DNA of 64,000 bases from Mytilisepta virgata (lineage: Eukaryota > Mollusca > Bivalvia > Mytilida > Mytilidae). How positions within the stretch are numbered: the stretch's first letter is position 1; each line of letters begins with the position of its first letter. This document shows positions 1 through 13,400 of the stretch, piece by piece. A model generated the notes under the pieces. It did not search any database, was not told the DNA's origin, and saw only the letters and a program-made list of their open reading frames with translations. The translations under genes were made by a program, and so were the position numbers. The DNA lies in assembly GCA_028015205.1 (NCBI GenBank), contig JAPWFG010000018.1, forward strand, positions 434,001 to 498,000, in the 5' to 3' direction.

Positions 1-1886
1 CTATATGTGTAAACCTTTTGCGATCTAATAAACCAAAAAATAAAATAAGATGGAAAAAGTGTAAAGTTTTATGAAATTGAACATATCTAAGTATTTTGAA
101 AATAATGTATTTCAGCAAAAACTTAAATGTAACAAGTTGTTTTTTTAAAGCAAGATGACTTTATTTTCAAAGAATACTGTTATGATAAACTGAAGTAATT
201 CTTTATCAGTTGTACGAGATTTTTTGTTTTGCAGAATTCCTGAGCTAAGTTTAGGTGAGGTGTTGCCATAACCTGTCAACTGAACTTTTTACATTTGATA
301 TAACTGGTAACAATGTGTAAGCTTAGAAATGACAGTTCAGAGGGAAAAGAAATGTCCCTAGTCACATGTAAATTTTTTAGTTATTTTCAAGGATCAAAAT
401 GTAGACAATTAATTGTGACAAATATGCACAAATAAACCACAAAATACTTTAAATTTCAACTGCAGAATTCAAATAATATGTTCCAAATATACTCAGAGCA
501 GTTACAAACACCACCTCATACCAGATCTTACTTGCTTAAGGACTATATTGCTCACCTTTAATAACAGAAAAGGGAAGTATCCGGTAAGCCTAAAAACATT
601 ATTAGACTCTCAAAAACCTTCAATTGGTTTTAAAATCCACCCCATTTTTTATTATTATTTGTAAAATCCGTATTTTTGTTGTTTAAATCTCTAATATTGG
701 TTTTCTAGTTATTGACAGTGAAGTTTTTATCAGCGTTTGTTACTTCAGGATATACTGGTATGTCACATAGCATATACCAAAGAAAGATTAAAAAAGCTGC
801 CTCCATGCATTTACCTCATCAAATTTTTCATAAAAGTTAATTGATTTTTTATTAGATTCTTAATAAAGGCTTATTTGCCACTTGCTGTGCAATTATCTTT
901 TACCACTATGCTATTACTTTGAACAAAAAGGATATAATTTAATTTTTGATGAGGACATTTTCCCCCTTTTTTGTTACTTTACATAAATAGGAGAAGCCAA
1001 ATATTTCAAATCCAATAAAAAGAGATAACTGTTATAATAATTAAATAATTATACAGTCATCAAGAGAAAATTTAGTAATTTCTTTATACCTCATCAGATG
1101 AGAATATTTTTTTTGCAACAAACATACTATCACAATGCTATTTAGAATTTCTGGGGAGAACACTGCTGAAAGAACAAATATTAATGAGTCTTATAACAAT
1201 ACTGTTGAAAGGACCATCATAAATAATAATATATAATAGGTTATATTTAATGGTCCTTTAAATAGTACTTAACATGATGTTGACCGACCTACACATATCC
1301 CATATATGTTTTTCATATTGAAAATAATATATTTGGTTGCAATTACATAAATTATTTTCAAGATAATAATGAATTAATGATGGATACCAAGTGATGGCCA
1401 CAGGTAAATAATTCAATTTTTAACTTGATACAGTAATGTCCAGCTGAGATTTGGAGAATAGCAACATGCACCATTACAGTCAAGGGTCAAAACCGTTTCC
1501 TCAGAATCAAGAATCTATAAGATCAGTAACCAATTAAAAAGGTCAAAAAGATTACCCTATAGTAGAAAACATTAGTTAACAAATGCAATATTTTTTCATA
1601 AGCTGTATATTTTAAAGAAATTAAATGAACTTTATTTCTAAAAATTTTTGATAAATTCAGATGTGTTGTAATCAATATTTATCTCCCTTGTTAGAAATAA
1701 TTTTCTAAATCGCGTTAAAAAACATGTGACACATTGAGAAAAAAGTAAATTGATACAAAGAGGCAATTTTATCATTACTCAGGCATTTCATTCTCAAATT
1801 AGGTTTTAAACCAATAAAAAATTCTTTAATCAAACAAATATTTTTTTTTCTAATTGAGAAATAATTCAATATGGCTTCAGAATCAT
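1..1886. other. Probable TMEM245 intron, no feature seen
   Basis: AT-rich DNA with many stops in all frames. Near 1380 there is a short string resembling the end of the common repeat at 3189-4807 (CCAAGTGATGGC). Nothing else could be supported. Confidence 0.5.
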
Positions 1887-2005
1887 GAAAATATCCTGAT
1901 TTTACCACGGGTAGCCCATTTATGCCAAGTATTGTCCCATGAGCGAAAGTTAGTGGTAAAATATCGGCATAAATGGCCTACCCGTGGTAAAATCAGGATA
2001 TTTTC
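1887..2005. repeat. Long near-perfect hairpin (40-bp arms)
   Basis: Arms 1887-1926 and 1966-2005 are inverted copies that match at 39 of 40 positions, separated by a 39-bp spacer. The arms contain TTTACCACGGGTAG and its complement. No target-site duplication is evident. It lies in the presumed 3' introns of TMEM245 and, if transcribed, would form a stable stem. It probably represents a small palindromic mobile element. Confidence 0.8.
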
Positions 2006-2417
2006 AAGCCAATGTGAATTATTTCCAATCTAATATGACAGTTTCTTCAACATTTTGAAATGCCGCAAAAATAGGTATTCAGACACAAAGACGCCATTAC
2101 ACAATGCAAGTTATACTATGACGTTGTTACAGCTTGTGGGAAACTTTACTATGACGTTGCCAGACGAGCGGTCTGGTGTCTGTGACATTGGAACCAATAT
2201 ATCTATATTTTAACACGCAAGTAGACTGAAAGCATTTGAAGCAGGTCATATTAAAATTTCTAATAACCACACAGAAACACACAATTGTTCCTAAATAAAT
2301 CAATATATTTCTATGTCAATGAAAAATTATCTATCCATTATAAGATATAAGATATTTTATTTAGGTGTTATCTCCAAGATTTGATGCAACAGTCCTTATC
2401 ATTGTCAGTGATTAATA

Positions 2418-2595
2418 CTGTAAATTCAGAAATTATTGCATGCATTTATTATTGCGATTTTGTCATTTTAGACCAAAATGCAATTTTAATTTTTGGGATA
2501 TTGAGAAAAATCCCGCTTCATTCATATAAAAAATTCCAAAAGCTGTCGCATTTATCGCAATAATAAAAACATTGCAATAATTTCTAAATTTACAG
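2418..2595. mobile_element. Small mariner-type MITE with TA target site
   Basis: 178-bp element with terminal inverted repeats beginning CTGTAAATTCAGAAATTATT on the left and the complement (CTGTAAATTTAGAAATTATT) on the right. It is flanked on both sides by TA (2416-2417, 2596-2597). Inner portions (TTATTATTGCGAT and its complement) extend the inverted repeat. A TA duplication with this structure is typical of Tc1/mariner-derived MITEs. No coding capacity. Confidence 0.6.
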
Positions 2596-3188
2596 TATAT
2601 TGAAAATTGCAATAATTTAGTCTATTTTACACAAAAATTGCTTGAAAGAACCAATAAAAAATTATTAAAAGTCAGTGCTTGACCTGTGAATATAAATGTA
2701 TTAGTAGTCAAAAATAGTCAAAAGAAGACAGAATTTTTAAGATCAGAGAACTAGCCATTAATGTATCAAGTGTTACACCACAAATGTCATTTTGATCTTA
2801 CCGCACGAAACAGCCAACGATACGTATCTGAAACCTTATAACAAATAATTTGGATCTAATTACCAAGCTGGATAATATCATGCAAATTTTACACCATTAT
2901 ATTAAAACAAAGATGTACATATATCGTAACTACAGATTTATTTTAAATTAGATGCGTATGTATATATTTAGATCATGTGACATGCATACTTCTACCTATA
3001 ATAATTGCTGAAAAAAAAACTACAAGAAAGGATTATTTTTGCACCTTTTACATTTTTCCATACAATATGTTATCTGTTTACCCATAATCCAAGTCTCTCA
3101 TTTTTATATATTTTTGAGAAAAAAAATATTCAAATCTCATTTAGAACTCTAAGCAAACTCTTTTGTTTCAATTAACCTATCAATTAAA

Positions 3189-4807
3189 CAAGAGGCTCTC
3201 AAGAGCCTGAATCGCTCACCTGGCAAACAATGCAGTATAAACTAAATTAATATATTAATGTTTGTTGTAAATTAAACTGAGTATTAAAGGTCATGTAAAA
3301 TGCTGAAAATACCTTTAAAAGCCTTTCAAGAACCTCTGGAAAGAAATGGACATGAGTTCTCCCTACACTTGATTAAGATACAGTCATGGTCAATCTGATG
3401 ATTCACAATACAAAATACAAGCTTTAATTCATTTTCAAATACAAGTATAAATCTTTTGGTCTATATGTTGTCTTCGTTTTTAAAATGTTTGAAAGAAGTT
3501 ATGTAAAAATTGTGGGTTAAGTCTTTTTATTGTACTTGAAAAGGAAATATTGCAGGAACAATCATGCTAAGTTTCATCCAAATCCCCGTAGTAGTTTCAG
3601 AGGAGAAGATGTTTGAAAATTTGTTAACAATGATGATGACGGACACCAAGTGATGGCAATTAAAAGCTCACATATTATGAAGTTTAATCATTGTTATACA
3701 ACATTCTCATCATCACCATTCACTAAGGATACCATGTTTACTTTAAAAACCAAATATTGTTGAAATCCGAGCAAGTGTAAAAAATGGCGGGAAAATGGCA
3801 GCCATTTTAAAAATGGCCATCCGAAACAAACTTTCATCATCACCATTCAACTCGGGATACCATGTTTACCTTGAAAGTAGCTTTCATCTTCATTTTATTT
3901 CTATAATTCAGGAAAAAATAGCAAAAAACAGCATTTTGACCCCTATGTTCTATTTTTAGTAAGGGCGGACATGTTTTTCGACCAATCAAAAATCCAAGCA
4001 TTAACATTTTGCAGGATACCCTAAGGAACAATCTTACAAAGTTTCATTTGATTTTGAATAGTAGTTTCAGAGAAGAAGATTTTTGAAATAATAACATAAA
4101 AAAAAGCCAAAAAATGTCAAAAAAGGGCAATAACTCTAACATCAGTTGACAGATTTTCACGAAATTCAGCACACAGGTAGCTCTCATCGTGCTGAACACA
4201 TTCAACCTGCCAGAATTTGCCGTAACCTAATGATTTTTGAGATATTTGCGAAAAACTGTTGTTTGACCCCTATGTTCTATTTTTAGGAACAGTGGCCATG
4301 TTTTTCGACGGATCAAAAATCGAAGCATAAATTTTGTGCAGGATACCCTAAGGAACAATCATGCTAAGTTTTATCCAAATCCATTTAGTAGTTTCAGAGG
4401 AGAAGATTTTTGAAATAATAACATAAAAAAAAGCCAAAAATGTCAAAAAGGGCAATAACTCTAACATCAGTTGATAGATTTTCACGAAAATATGCACACA
4501 GGTAGCTCTCATCATGCTGAACACTTTCAACCTGCCAGAATTTGCCATAACCTAATGATTTTTGAGATATTTGCGAAAAACTGTTGTTTGACCCCTATGT
4601 TCTATTTTTAGTAACAGTGGCCATGTTTTTCGACGGATCAAAAATCGAAGCATAAACTTTGTGCAGGATACCCTAAGGAACAATCATGGCAAGTTTTATC
4701 CAAATCCATTCAGTAGTTTCAGAGGAGAAGATGTTTGAAAAATTGTTAACGACGACGGATGCCAAGTGATGAGAAAAGCTCACATGGCCTTTTAGGCCAG
4801 GTGAGCT
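3189..4807 (+). repeat. Common molluscan-type dispersed repeat, copy 1
   Basis: Begins AGAGGCTCTCAAGAGCCTGA and ends with GCTCACATGGCC...GGCCAGGTGAGC. Near the start is GCTCACCTGGC and near the end GCCAGGTGAGC, so the ends are complementary over 11 bp. The interior reads like decayed, internally repeated sequence. From about 4074 a 327-bp block is tandemly repeated (next at 4401 and 4726), with a diverged earlier copy near 3840. An intermediate end-like motif (ACACCAAGTGATGGC) occurs near 3644. No open reading frame is kept. Confidence 0.65.
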
Positions 4808-7307
4808 AAAAATGAACAGTTATCTCCCCTTCAAGATTTTACTCAGGCATTTTGCTTTATACACACTTTCATACTGTGTACTACCTTTGTGTTTTGTGTC
4901 ATTTAATTCCATCAGAAGTTTTTAGAGGAATCAGGAGTTAATTTTAAACATTCGTCAGATTCCTTCAAATGTGTATGTCCCAAAACTGTGTTTGCTTGGA
5001 GTATAATTATTTTGAAGTACATGTACAATGTATAGTTACAAGAGACTTGGCAAGTAAAACGGACTCAGAAACAATTTTAATACTTTAAGTGTTCTGTTAA
5101 AGACTACTTTTATGAATGAAATATATTTTGCAGTTAAAAATCTTAGCAGCAAAAATAATCCCAATAAAAAAATATTCTACTCATCCAGCTAGAGGCCTAT
5201 ATAAATACTGTATTGGTCACACAGACCACGTCTGTTGTATTACTCATTCAGGTCAGAAAAAAGAAACATTACGGCAAGAAAATAAACCACAGGTGCTGCA
5301 GCTGTAAGCATGCTTGAAAAATGATACCTACAGACCAAAATATGTTGTTGTTCAATTAAAATTACCTCCCCTCCCATATGGCTAACAGGAATCACATCTT
5401 CATACGGTTGAATACATTTATTGGAAGTTTTAATGGATTCCATTCGATGGCTTTAAATAGGGTTGGGTTAACAAGATTCATATAGAAAGATATATGGACA
5501 GAAATATTTACCCTTCCCCTAGCTTTGTGTCATATGTTACATGCTCATATATATACAACATATGTGCAATTTTCCTTCAGCACCTGGGCTCACCTTCTTT
5601 TTAAATTTGTAAAAGATTTGATATTCAACTCAATTAAACAATTATCACACTTTCATAAGTATGAGATGATGATTTGTCCGTCTGAGAATTGTAACTCAAA
5701 TCTCAGGTGAAAGAACCTTTCTCATGTAGACAAATTGTCATGTCACACTCCTACAATGTGATAACTACAAATTGACCTTGTGGTTTAAGATGAGAATACT
5801 GAAAAGTCAAATTTTACGTATGACTGATGACAAATACTTAGTGACAAAAAAAGAAAAAAAAAAGAAATGCAAATAATTCTAAGCCTATATTTTCATACAA
5901 GAGTACCACATCAATGTAATACCTGAACATCTGAGCTATTCTAAAACAAAATAAAACACCTTTTTTCACAAAATAATAACAAATTAACATCAAAATAATA
6001 GTTTGTAATTATATTCATTAATAAAAATGACTGTAATCATGAGATATCTGCAGGCATTTATTAGTATTAACAAAAGGAATATTGTTATAAAAAGAAAATT
6101 AAACATCCAACTTTTTACACACACTGCAAAGAGTTGAAGTAGCACAACAGAAAAAATCTTACTGATGGAAAAATGCTAAACTTATTAAGTAACATGTATG
6201 TATACATATATGTCTAATGTTACCCACTGCAGGTCAACACAATTGTATAAACAAGAATTTTGTCATCTAAATTTTTTTTACACAAGTGCCTTTATACACA
6301 GGTTTGACTGGATTGTTGTAAAATTCATTTTAGTTGTTAGGTTGAGGGCACACAAATTCAAATATTTGCATAATTTAGTCTTCCAAGGGCAGTAAAATTT
6401 AAAAAAAAATTCTATTGGGATTCAGTGTCAAACTTGACCAAGATATTGTTCACATAAATATTTCATATATATTTTTTTCTATCAACAACCATCAAAAACT
6501 GTATTAACATTTTCACCGAATTATTGGCATAATTTAAACGGCCAATTCTACAAAAATTTTCTACTTGCACTCATATTCAAAATACAGTTTCTTTCAACTT
6601 TTAATATAAAATCAAAACCCATCAAGTTATAAGACTGAGAGAGCTTACACGGCAGTTATTCACCTTATTTACACGTAGATTTCAAAAGGCCATAAATTCT
6701 ACAATAATTGTCCCCTTGACAGCGATATATCATTGACAAAACCCTTACATATAAATTTCATGAAAATCTGTCCAAAACTACAAGGGGTAAATGCAAACAG
6801 GTTGGAAGGTGAACACACAGAATTATGGCATGAAATTTGTACGGTTGTGTTGCAGCGATGATAAATCAAGGAAATATATGGTAAATTATTTTAATTTTCT
6901 AACTTAAATAAATGCTTGCATTGATTTCTCAATTTCTGAATGCATATATACATGTATGTAGCTAGTGTATTAATATACATGCACAGGATGCGCAAAAGAA
7001 ACTATTTTTTTAGAGATATAAAGAAGTGCTTGAATGTACACATGAACAAATTTGCATGCTAATTTTTCCTCCAATGCACTTTATATAAATAAAATACACT
7101 ATTCTATATCCATGCTTGTTCAGATATACAAAGCATTCTTTCTGCATTTGCGAATTTTTGTGATGGTCAAATTCAACTAAAAAATATGATTTTAATTTAT
7201 TCATATACATTTCAAAAATTTTAAATTGAAATTTTAAAAATATTTTTCTGGAAAATGATTATTTCAATACAAAAAAATAACCAATTTCACACCAAAACTT
7301 GACCTAC
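4808..7307. other. Probable TMEM245 intron 9, no feature seen
   Basis: AT-rich, no conserved coding segment found on either strand. Short open frames here lack coding character and match no family I know. I looked on the minus strand for the next TMEM245 exon and did not find one. Confidence 0.45.
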
Positions 7308-7412
7308 CCTAGCCAGCCAGTTTTCATATAATCTATCCCAGACCTCTAACACTTGATTTTCCAACTGTGTATTGTTGCTGGTTCCACTTTCTCCATTCAT
7401 CAGATCCCGAAC
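7308..7412 (-). CDS. TMEM245: TMEM245 exon 9 (last exon found in window)
   Basis: Acceptor GTTATTTGTAG|GTTCGG; donor CTGGCTAGG|GTAGGTC. 105 nt, phase 0 at both ends, 35 residues: VRDLMNGESGTSNNTQLENQ then VLEVWDRLYENWLAR. The LE.QVLE.WDRLY motif is strongly conserved in the family. The remaining exons, with the AI-2E-like core, were not found in 1-7300 and are inferred to lie outside the window. Confidence 0.86.
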
Positions 7413-10400
7413 CTACAAATAACACAACTTTTAAAAGAATTGGTGGCTTCCTTGTGTGTGCTTTTGTATAATGTGTGTGGGTGTGTATTTTACAAATTTT
7501 GTAATCATGGTGGAAAACTTTAGACCCTTTAAAATACAATTAATCCACTACATGGATAGCTAACTGAAATTGCAATAAGATAATTATTCTGACAATAAAC
7601 ATCAAAATTTTTCACATTTACAAGCTAACTGCGGACATTGATTTTTGCAAGTTCATGGTTCTACATACATGTATTTGCCAGCCAATAGTTTCTTAAACTC
7701 ACAAAAAATACAGTTTTCCTCTTTGGTCAATGAGACAGTGATTTGAAGTCTTATTTGGTTTGAGAATAAACAATATGGATAACAAGAAAGAAATTAATCC
7801 ATACCCTTGATGCTATCCAATTTCTGCCATACAGGTAAGCATTTCCAACCATAGAGTCCATGGCATTCTGCATTTCATGGCTATCTGGCAACCATCTAAA
7901 ACATAAATCATAGTCTAGACATCAACCATTACTTATTTGAAAAGTAATGAATATGTAACACTTTCTGTGACTTACCGGTAAGCAAAATATTCTAGAATTA
8001 TTCTATGAATGTGTGTAATTCATACATGTACATGCATATTGTGAACAAATATCAACTGAAGATCATTGATCATGGCTGTCAATTTTGTCTCCTATCAAGT
8101 TTCACTTTCTTTATAGCTATAGGGTATGGGGGAATTTTTTTCCCCTGTTAGTCCTTGGGCTCAAGTTGTTTATGTTACCATTGGTTACCATTGGTGGTTG
8201 GCCTCTGGAATCTGAACTTTCCTTGGGGGTGTGGAAAGAATTCAGTTGTATAAGTACATGTATAAGTGTCTAAACTTTGAAATTCAATTGGTGTTCAGTT
8301 TAATGATTTTCGAAAATTGGTAGGGAAGTTAAATTACAAGTATAATTATTTTTTCATAGGCAAAGGTGGGGTTTAATTCTCCCCTGTGATGGTCATGTTA
8401 ATTGTTCAAATGAAATAAATATGCAAATGTTGTAAACTTCAACCCATTTATGCTTCATACCATCTTGGATACCATGCATGTCAGATCAGGATAAGGACCT
8501 CTTGGGAGTTTGTACTCACCTGTCAACAATGAAGTTTTACATTCAAGCCAAACTTGAGGTAGGGTGTGCATGATTCCAATTTTTACTGACAAAGATTGCC
8601 AGTTTTCTTTACCACTAGTTCTCCCTGTGTATTTCTGCTCTATCCACCAATAAAAAACTGCTGCCACAATAAAGCCGTTACTCAGCTGAAAGTGGCATTA
8701 AACCCCAATAAATCAAACAAACCATGACATACGTACTTACGCTGTTATTTCTGGATGAAGTGTTGTGTTGAAGACATTACTAGTCATTTGTACTAAATGC
8801 ATACTTTCTTGTTGAACCTAAAACCAGACATGAATACATGTGAGTGAATTCAAATCAAAAGAGAGCACAGACAAAGATTAAATTTTAAAATACATGCATC
8901 TTCAATCTTCAATACTTTTCCGAACACAAATATTTTCCAACAACTTCTGAAAAACTATTTGCTTATATTTTAAAAATAGTGTATGCATACCTGAGCAACA
9001 CAGAATACTGTTAATAAACTGGTTCCCACTAGTAGTAACAGTATAAACAAGACACTAGTAGCTTTGTCTAAAGATTGTTCCAATATTCTTATGATCTGAA
9101 ATTTATAATAAAAACATTCTGCTACAAAACACATATAATTTAGAGGTACTGTCAGCAAGCTCACAAAAAAAACCCTCTTCAAAATGTCAAACAAAAAATT
9201 ATGTTACTTCATGCACACCATAATGATGTTGGTGCACTACTGTTAAGTGAAGATTCATTGAAATCTACTAGAGGATTTACACTAAGACTTAATAGGTCAA
9301 ATTATCTCCCCTTTGAGATGTCAGAAATTCTTCTGCTTTTGCACATTCTAATATTTAGTAGTCTTTTTAAATTCCATCCTGTCATTTAAGTAGTAGTAGG
9401 TGCACTTACAAGGTCAGTACCTTATGCTGATTCAATCAAGTCCAATTATTTCCCGTTCCAAACTCTACTGTACTACCTTTGTATAAAATTTCTTTAAATT
9501 CCATCCAACTGTTGAGAACAGTTTAGAAATCATATTTACAAGATCATGGACAGACGGACAGACAGATATGGGGATTGAGCCCCCTGAATGACACAATACG
9601 TAAAGATATACATGACTGGCGGCTTCAAACAGAATTCTTACCAATAAATGAATCCACATTGTATAACTTTAAAATAATAATACGGATATTCCATCCTCCC
9701 AAGGACTAACCTTAGCATCTCCTCTCTTTATAAGCAGGAAGAGTCCACAAATCCATCGAGGGGCCAAAGCATCTTTTCTCTTCATTAACCATTCTTCAAC
9801 ACTAGACCTCAATGTTTTCATTCGATCACCAAATATACCTTCACTACTTAACTGATACCCTATGTAGAGTAAAAGAAAAATAATCCAGTTTATATAATTA
9901 TCTGTCATCTTTTCCTTTAAGGAATATGTGATACTTCAGTGTATTATTATCTATACAGAGTTCTAGAGAGCCCAAGATACAGGGGCATTACTCACATCTA
10001 GTCTTAATATGCATCCCTGTGCAATTTAAATGACATAATTTTTCGATACATGTGTTGAATTTTCATTCGTAAAATTTTGAAATTCTGTTCAAAATCGTAT
10101 CTCACCTAAAAGATATAAACAGAACTAAAATTCTTGTTATAATATGGGAAAATCAATATATTTCAACATGTTCTATTTTAATTTTCCATAACTTTTTAAC
10201 AGAAAACAAAAATGTTTTACGTTATAAACATAACTTGTATGGGTGACTGCTTAAATATTGTTTTGTTGGATCTCGCCTCTAAAAAACAATTTTATATGCA
10301 TTGATGCTTCTCAGGAAAATGCTATGGATATAATTGTTTTACTTGTCTTACAAGAGTCAGAAAGTGCTTAGCCATTAGGACAATCTGAGTTCACCTGTTA

Positions 10401-13400
10401 TTTCAACAGGCCCCTGTTGCTAACCATCTTTAAAAAAGGTTTTTGGTATTATGTTTCGGTTGTTGTTAAATTTGTCCTAACCAATCTTTTTTTTTAAATC
10501 TTTGTTTCTAGATTTATGACCTATTCATATGATTATTGTTTTTTTACTATTTTTCAGCTGGATATCTATCGTCTTATCAAACTATAACTTGATTACTTAA
10601 TGCTTTGAAAAGCCATATCACTACAGCAATAGGCAACAAACTATAACTTGATTACCAAATGCCTTGAAAAGCCATATCACTACAGCAATAGGCAACAAAC
10701 TATAACTTGATTACTTAATGCCTTGAAAAGCCATATCACCACAGCAATAGGCAACAAATTATAACTTGATAACCTAATGCTTTGAAAAGCCATATCACAA
10801 CAGCAAAAGGCAACAGCCTATAACTTGATTACCTAATGCTTTGAAAAGCCATATCACCACAGCAATAGGCAACAAATTATAACTTGATAACCTAATGCTT
10901 TGAAAAGCCATATCACAACAGCAAAAGGCAACAGCCTATAACTTGATTACCTAATGCTTTGAAAAGCCATATCACTACAGCAATAGGCAACAAACTATAA
11001 CTTGATTACCTAATGCTTTGAAAAGCCATATCACCACAGCAATAGGCAACAAATTATAACTTGATAACCTAATGCTTTGAAAAGCCATATCACAACAGCA
11101 AAAGGCAACAGCCTATAACTTGATTACCTAATGCTTTGAAAAGCCATATCACTACAGCTATAGGCAACACACTATAACTTGATTACCTAATGCCTTGAAA
11201 AGCCATATCACTACAGCAACAGGCAACAAACTATAACTTGATTACCTAATGCCTTGAAAAGCCATATCACTACAGCAATAGGCAACAAACTATAACTTGA
11301 TTACTTAATGCCTTGAAAAGCCATATCACCACAGCAATAGGCAACAAATTATAACTTGATAACCTAATGCTTTGAAAAGCCATATCACAACAGCAAAAGG
11401 CAACAGCCTATAACTTGATTACCTAATGCTTTGAAAAGCCATATCACTACAGCTATAGGCAACACACTATAACTTGATTACCTAATGCCTTGAAAAGCCA
11501 TATCACTACAGCAACAGGCAACAAACTATAACTTGATTACCTAATGCCTTGAAAAGCCATATCACTACAGCAACAGGCAACAAACTATAACTTGATTACC
11601 TAATGCCTTGAAAAGCCATATCACTACAGCAATAGGCAACAAGAGTTGAAGAATCCACATGTTCATCCAAAGTCTAGTCAAAACCAACATCCAAAAGAGA
11701 ATCAGGAAGTAGGTGTCACTGTCAGACCCTTTTTTAACCTCAGTGACAAAAGAACTCTGAGGCTGTTCCTTTGCAGGTGGTACTTTAGATGTTGCAGCTT
11801 CTTTGTTTTCCACCGGTTCCTTTGCTGTCGTACTAAGTTTAGGAGCAGTTTTCTTTGGTAAAAATGAACCAGTTACATTGTGTACTCTCACTGGTAAGCT
11901 GGTTGGTTTTTTCATTTCTGCTTCTACAATACCATTTTATAATGTATCTTTTATACTACAACTAGGAGATTAGTCAGAGCTCAAAAAGAAGTCTTGTGCA
12001 TAATTGATATCTAGATATATATACATTGTATATCTAAGATAGATATATAGTCTTGTGTGTTTTTTTAATTTTGGTTCTTTTCTATGTTTCAGAGTTTACT
12101 GTGTTGTCCATTTTGCTGAACTAGTATACATTGTTGTTTAGGGGCCAGCTTAAACTAACCTCCGGGTGTGGGATTTTCTCGCTGCGTTGAAGACACATTG
12201 GTAGACTTGAGCTGTTTTCTGCTCTTTGGTCAAGTTGCTGTCTCTTTGACACATTCCCCTTTTCCATTCTCTATTCTATACATATGTTTTTTGTCTGAAC
12301 TTTCAGGCTTATTTCAAATTCTCTCAGTTTCTATCCAATGTTAGAAAAATCATATTTCTTATAATTATGTAGATTCTTTGACCTCAAATAGGATTTATAA
12401 AAAATACATAACGTTTATTATTGTATCATGTGTATCAACCAGGAAACTGTTAGTTTCCTGAATAACCCAGATATCTAAAGGAAAAATCCATTTAAAAAAA
12501 AGTGTTTTTCTTACCATGAACCATATACATGTATATACTGCTAGTTGTATTTATAAATATGTCCAACTATCATTTAAAAAGACAAAAAGTGAAGATGCGT
12601 ATTTCACACACCAAATTTGAATTTCAAATGGACAAAAACCATGTGGAATGACATGTCTTCCTGCAGGCTGTTACCGTCTGAGCTAGCACACTAAAAAACC
12701 TGCTAGTGTGTCAGTTTAGTAAAAAAAAGAGTTTCGTATTCATATCACATTAACATCTACTCGTTCTGATATGCATTTAATAATAACCCCTAGACATTAA
12801 TCAATAATGGGTCTACTCCCTATAATAATGGTTGTACTGCAGTAAAGGGTCTTATTTTCATGACCTAGCTATCTAGAACAGGGTAATAATTTCTCTATAA
12901 TTGTCTAGAATCAACAGGTTCAAAATTTAAAATGTAGAATTAAAGAATAAACAAGAGTGGAAATACTAAATGTCTCGCTCTAGAATGCACATGGATATAT
13001 AATAAAGATTATAAGAAATCTGACATCGTTACTCAAAGGAAAATGCACTGCAGCAAGGTTTATATCATAATGTATCTGTGGACCAAAGATCTTAAGTGTA
13101 GGTTTTGTGTGTGCAAAATTATTAAGGTTTTAAAAAAGTTTACTCCGTCGCTGCCAGAAAGTAATTTAATCCCAGGCCAAAGTATTTAACTTTGTTCCAT
13201 TTTCTGTATTCTTTTAATTCTTTCAAAATTTTTAGTTGCTTGACTCGTCCATAAATAGAGATTTTATAAATTGTTGATTTTATGTAGATCAGCGTTATTT
13301 TTGTTACTGGCTGTTGTGAATAGGGTATGTTATTGGTATTTGCTTGTTGTGACCAGTAAGAAGGAAATGATTCACCATATGTACCGAAATCACAGTATTT

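Noticed and set aside
880..900. AATTGCAC on the minus strand (miR-25/32/92 seed), considered because vertebrate TMEM245 hosts mir-32
   Set aside because: Only the 8-base seed matches; the following bases do not fit mir-32 or mir-92 and no hairpin is present. Other seed hits (near 5563, 10020, 27405) also lack precursors; the corresponding vertebrate intron would lie outside this window.
5240..5443. Candidate TMEM245 3' exon
   Set aside because: The translation shows no similarity to the expected AI-2E-like region and has no matching phase or splice signals.
10577..11641. CRISPR-like array
   Set aside because: 59-bp units are contiguous with no spacers and derive from an exon/intron border; the genome is eukaryotic.
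11646..11861. Plus-strand ORF over TMEM245 exon 4
   Set aside because: Antisense shadow of the real exon, whose phases and conserved text fit the minus strand.
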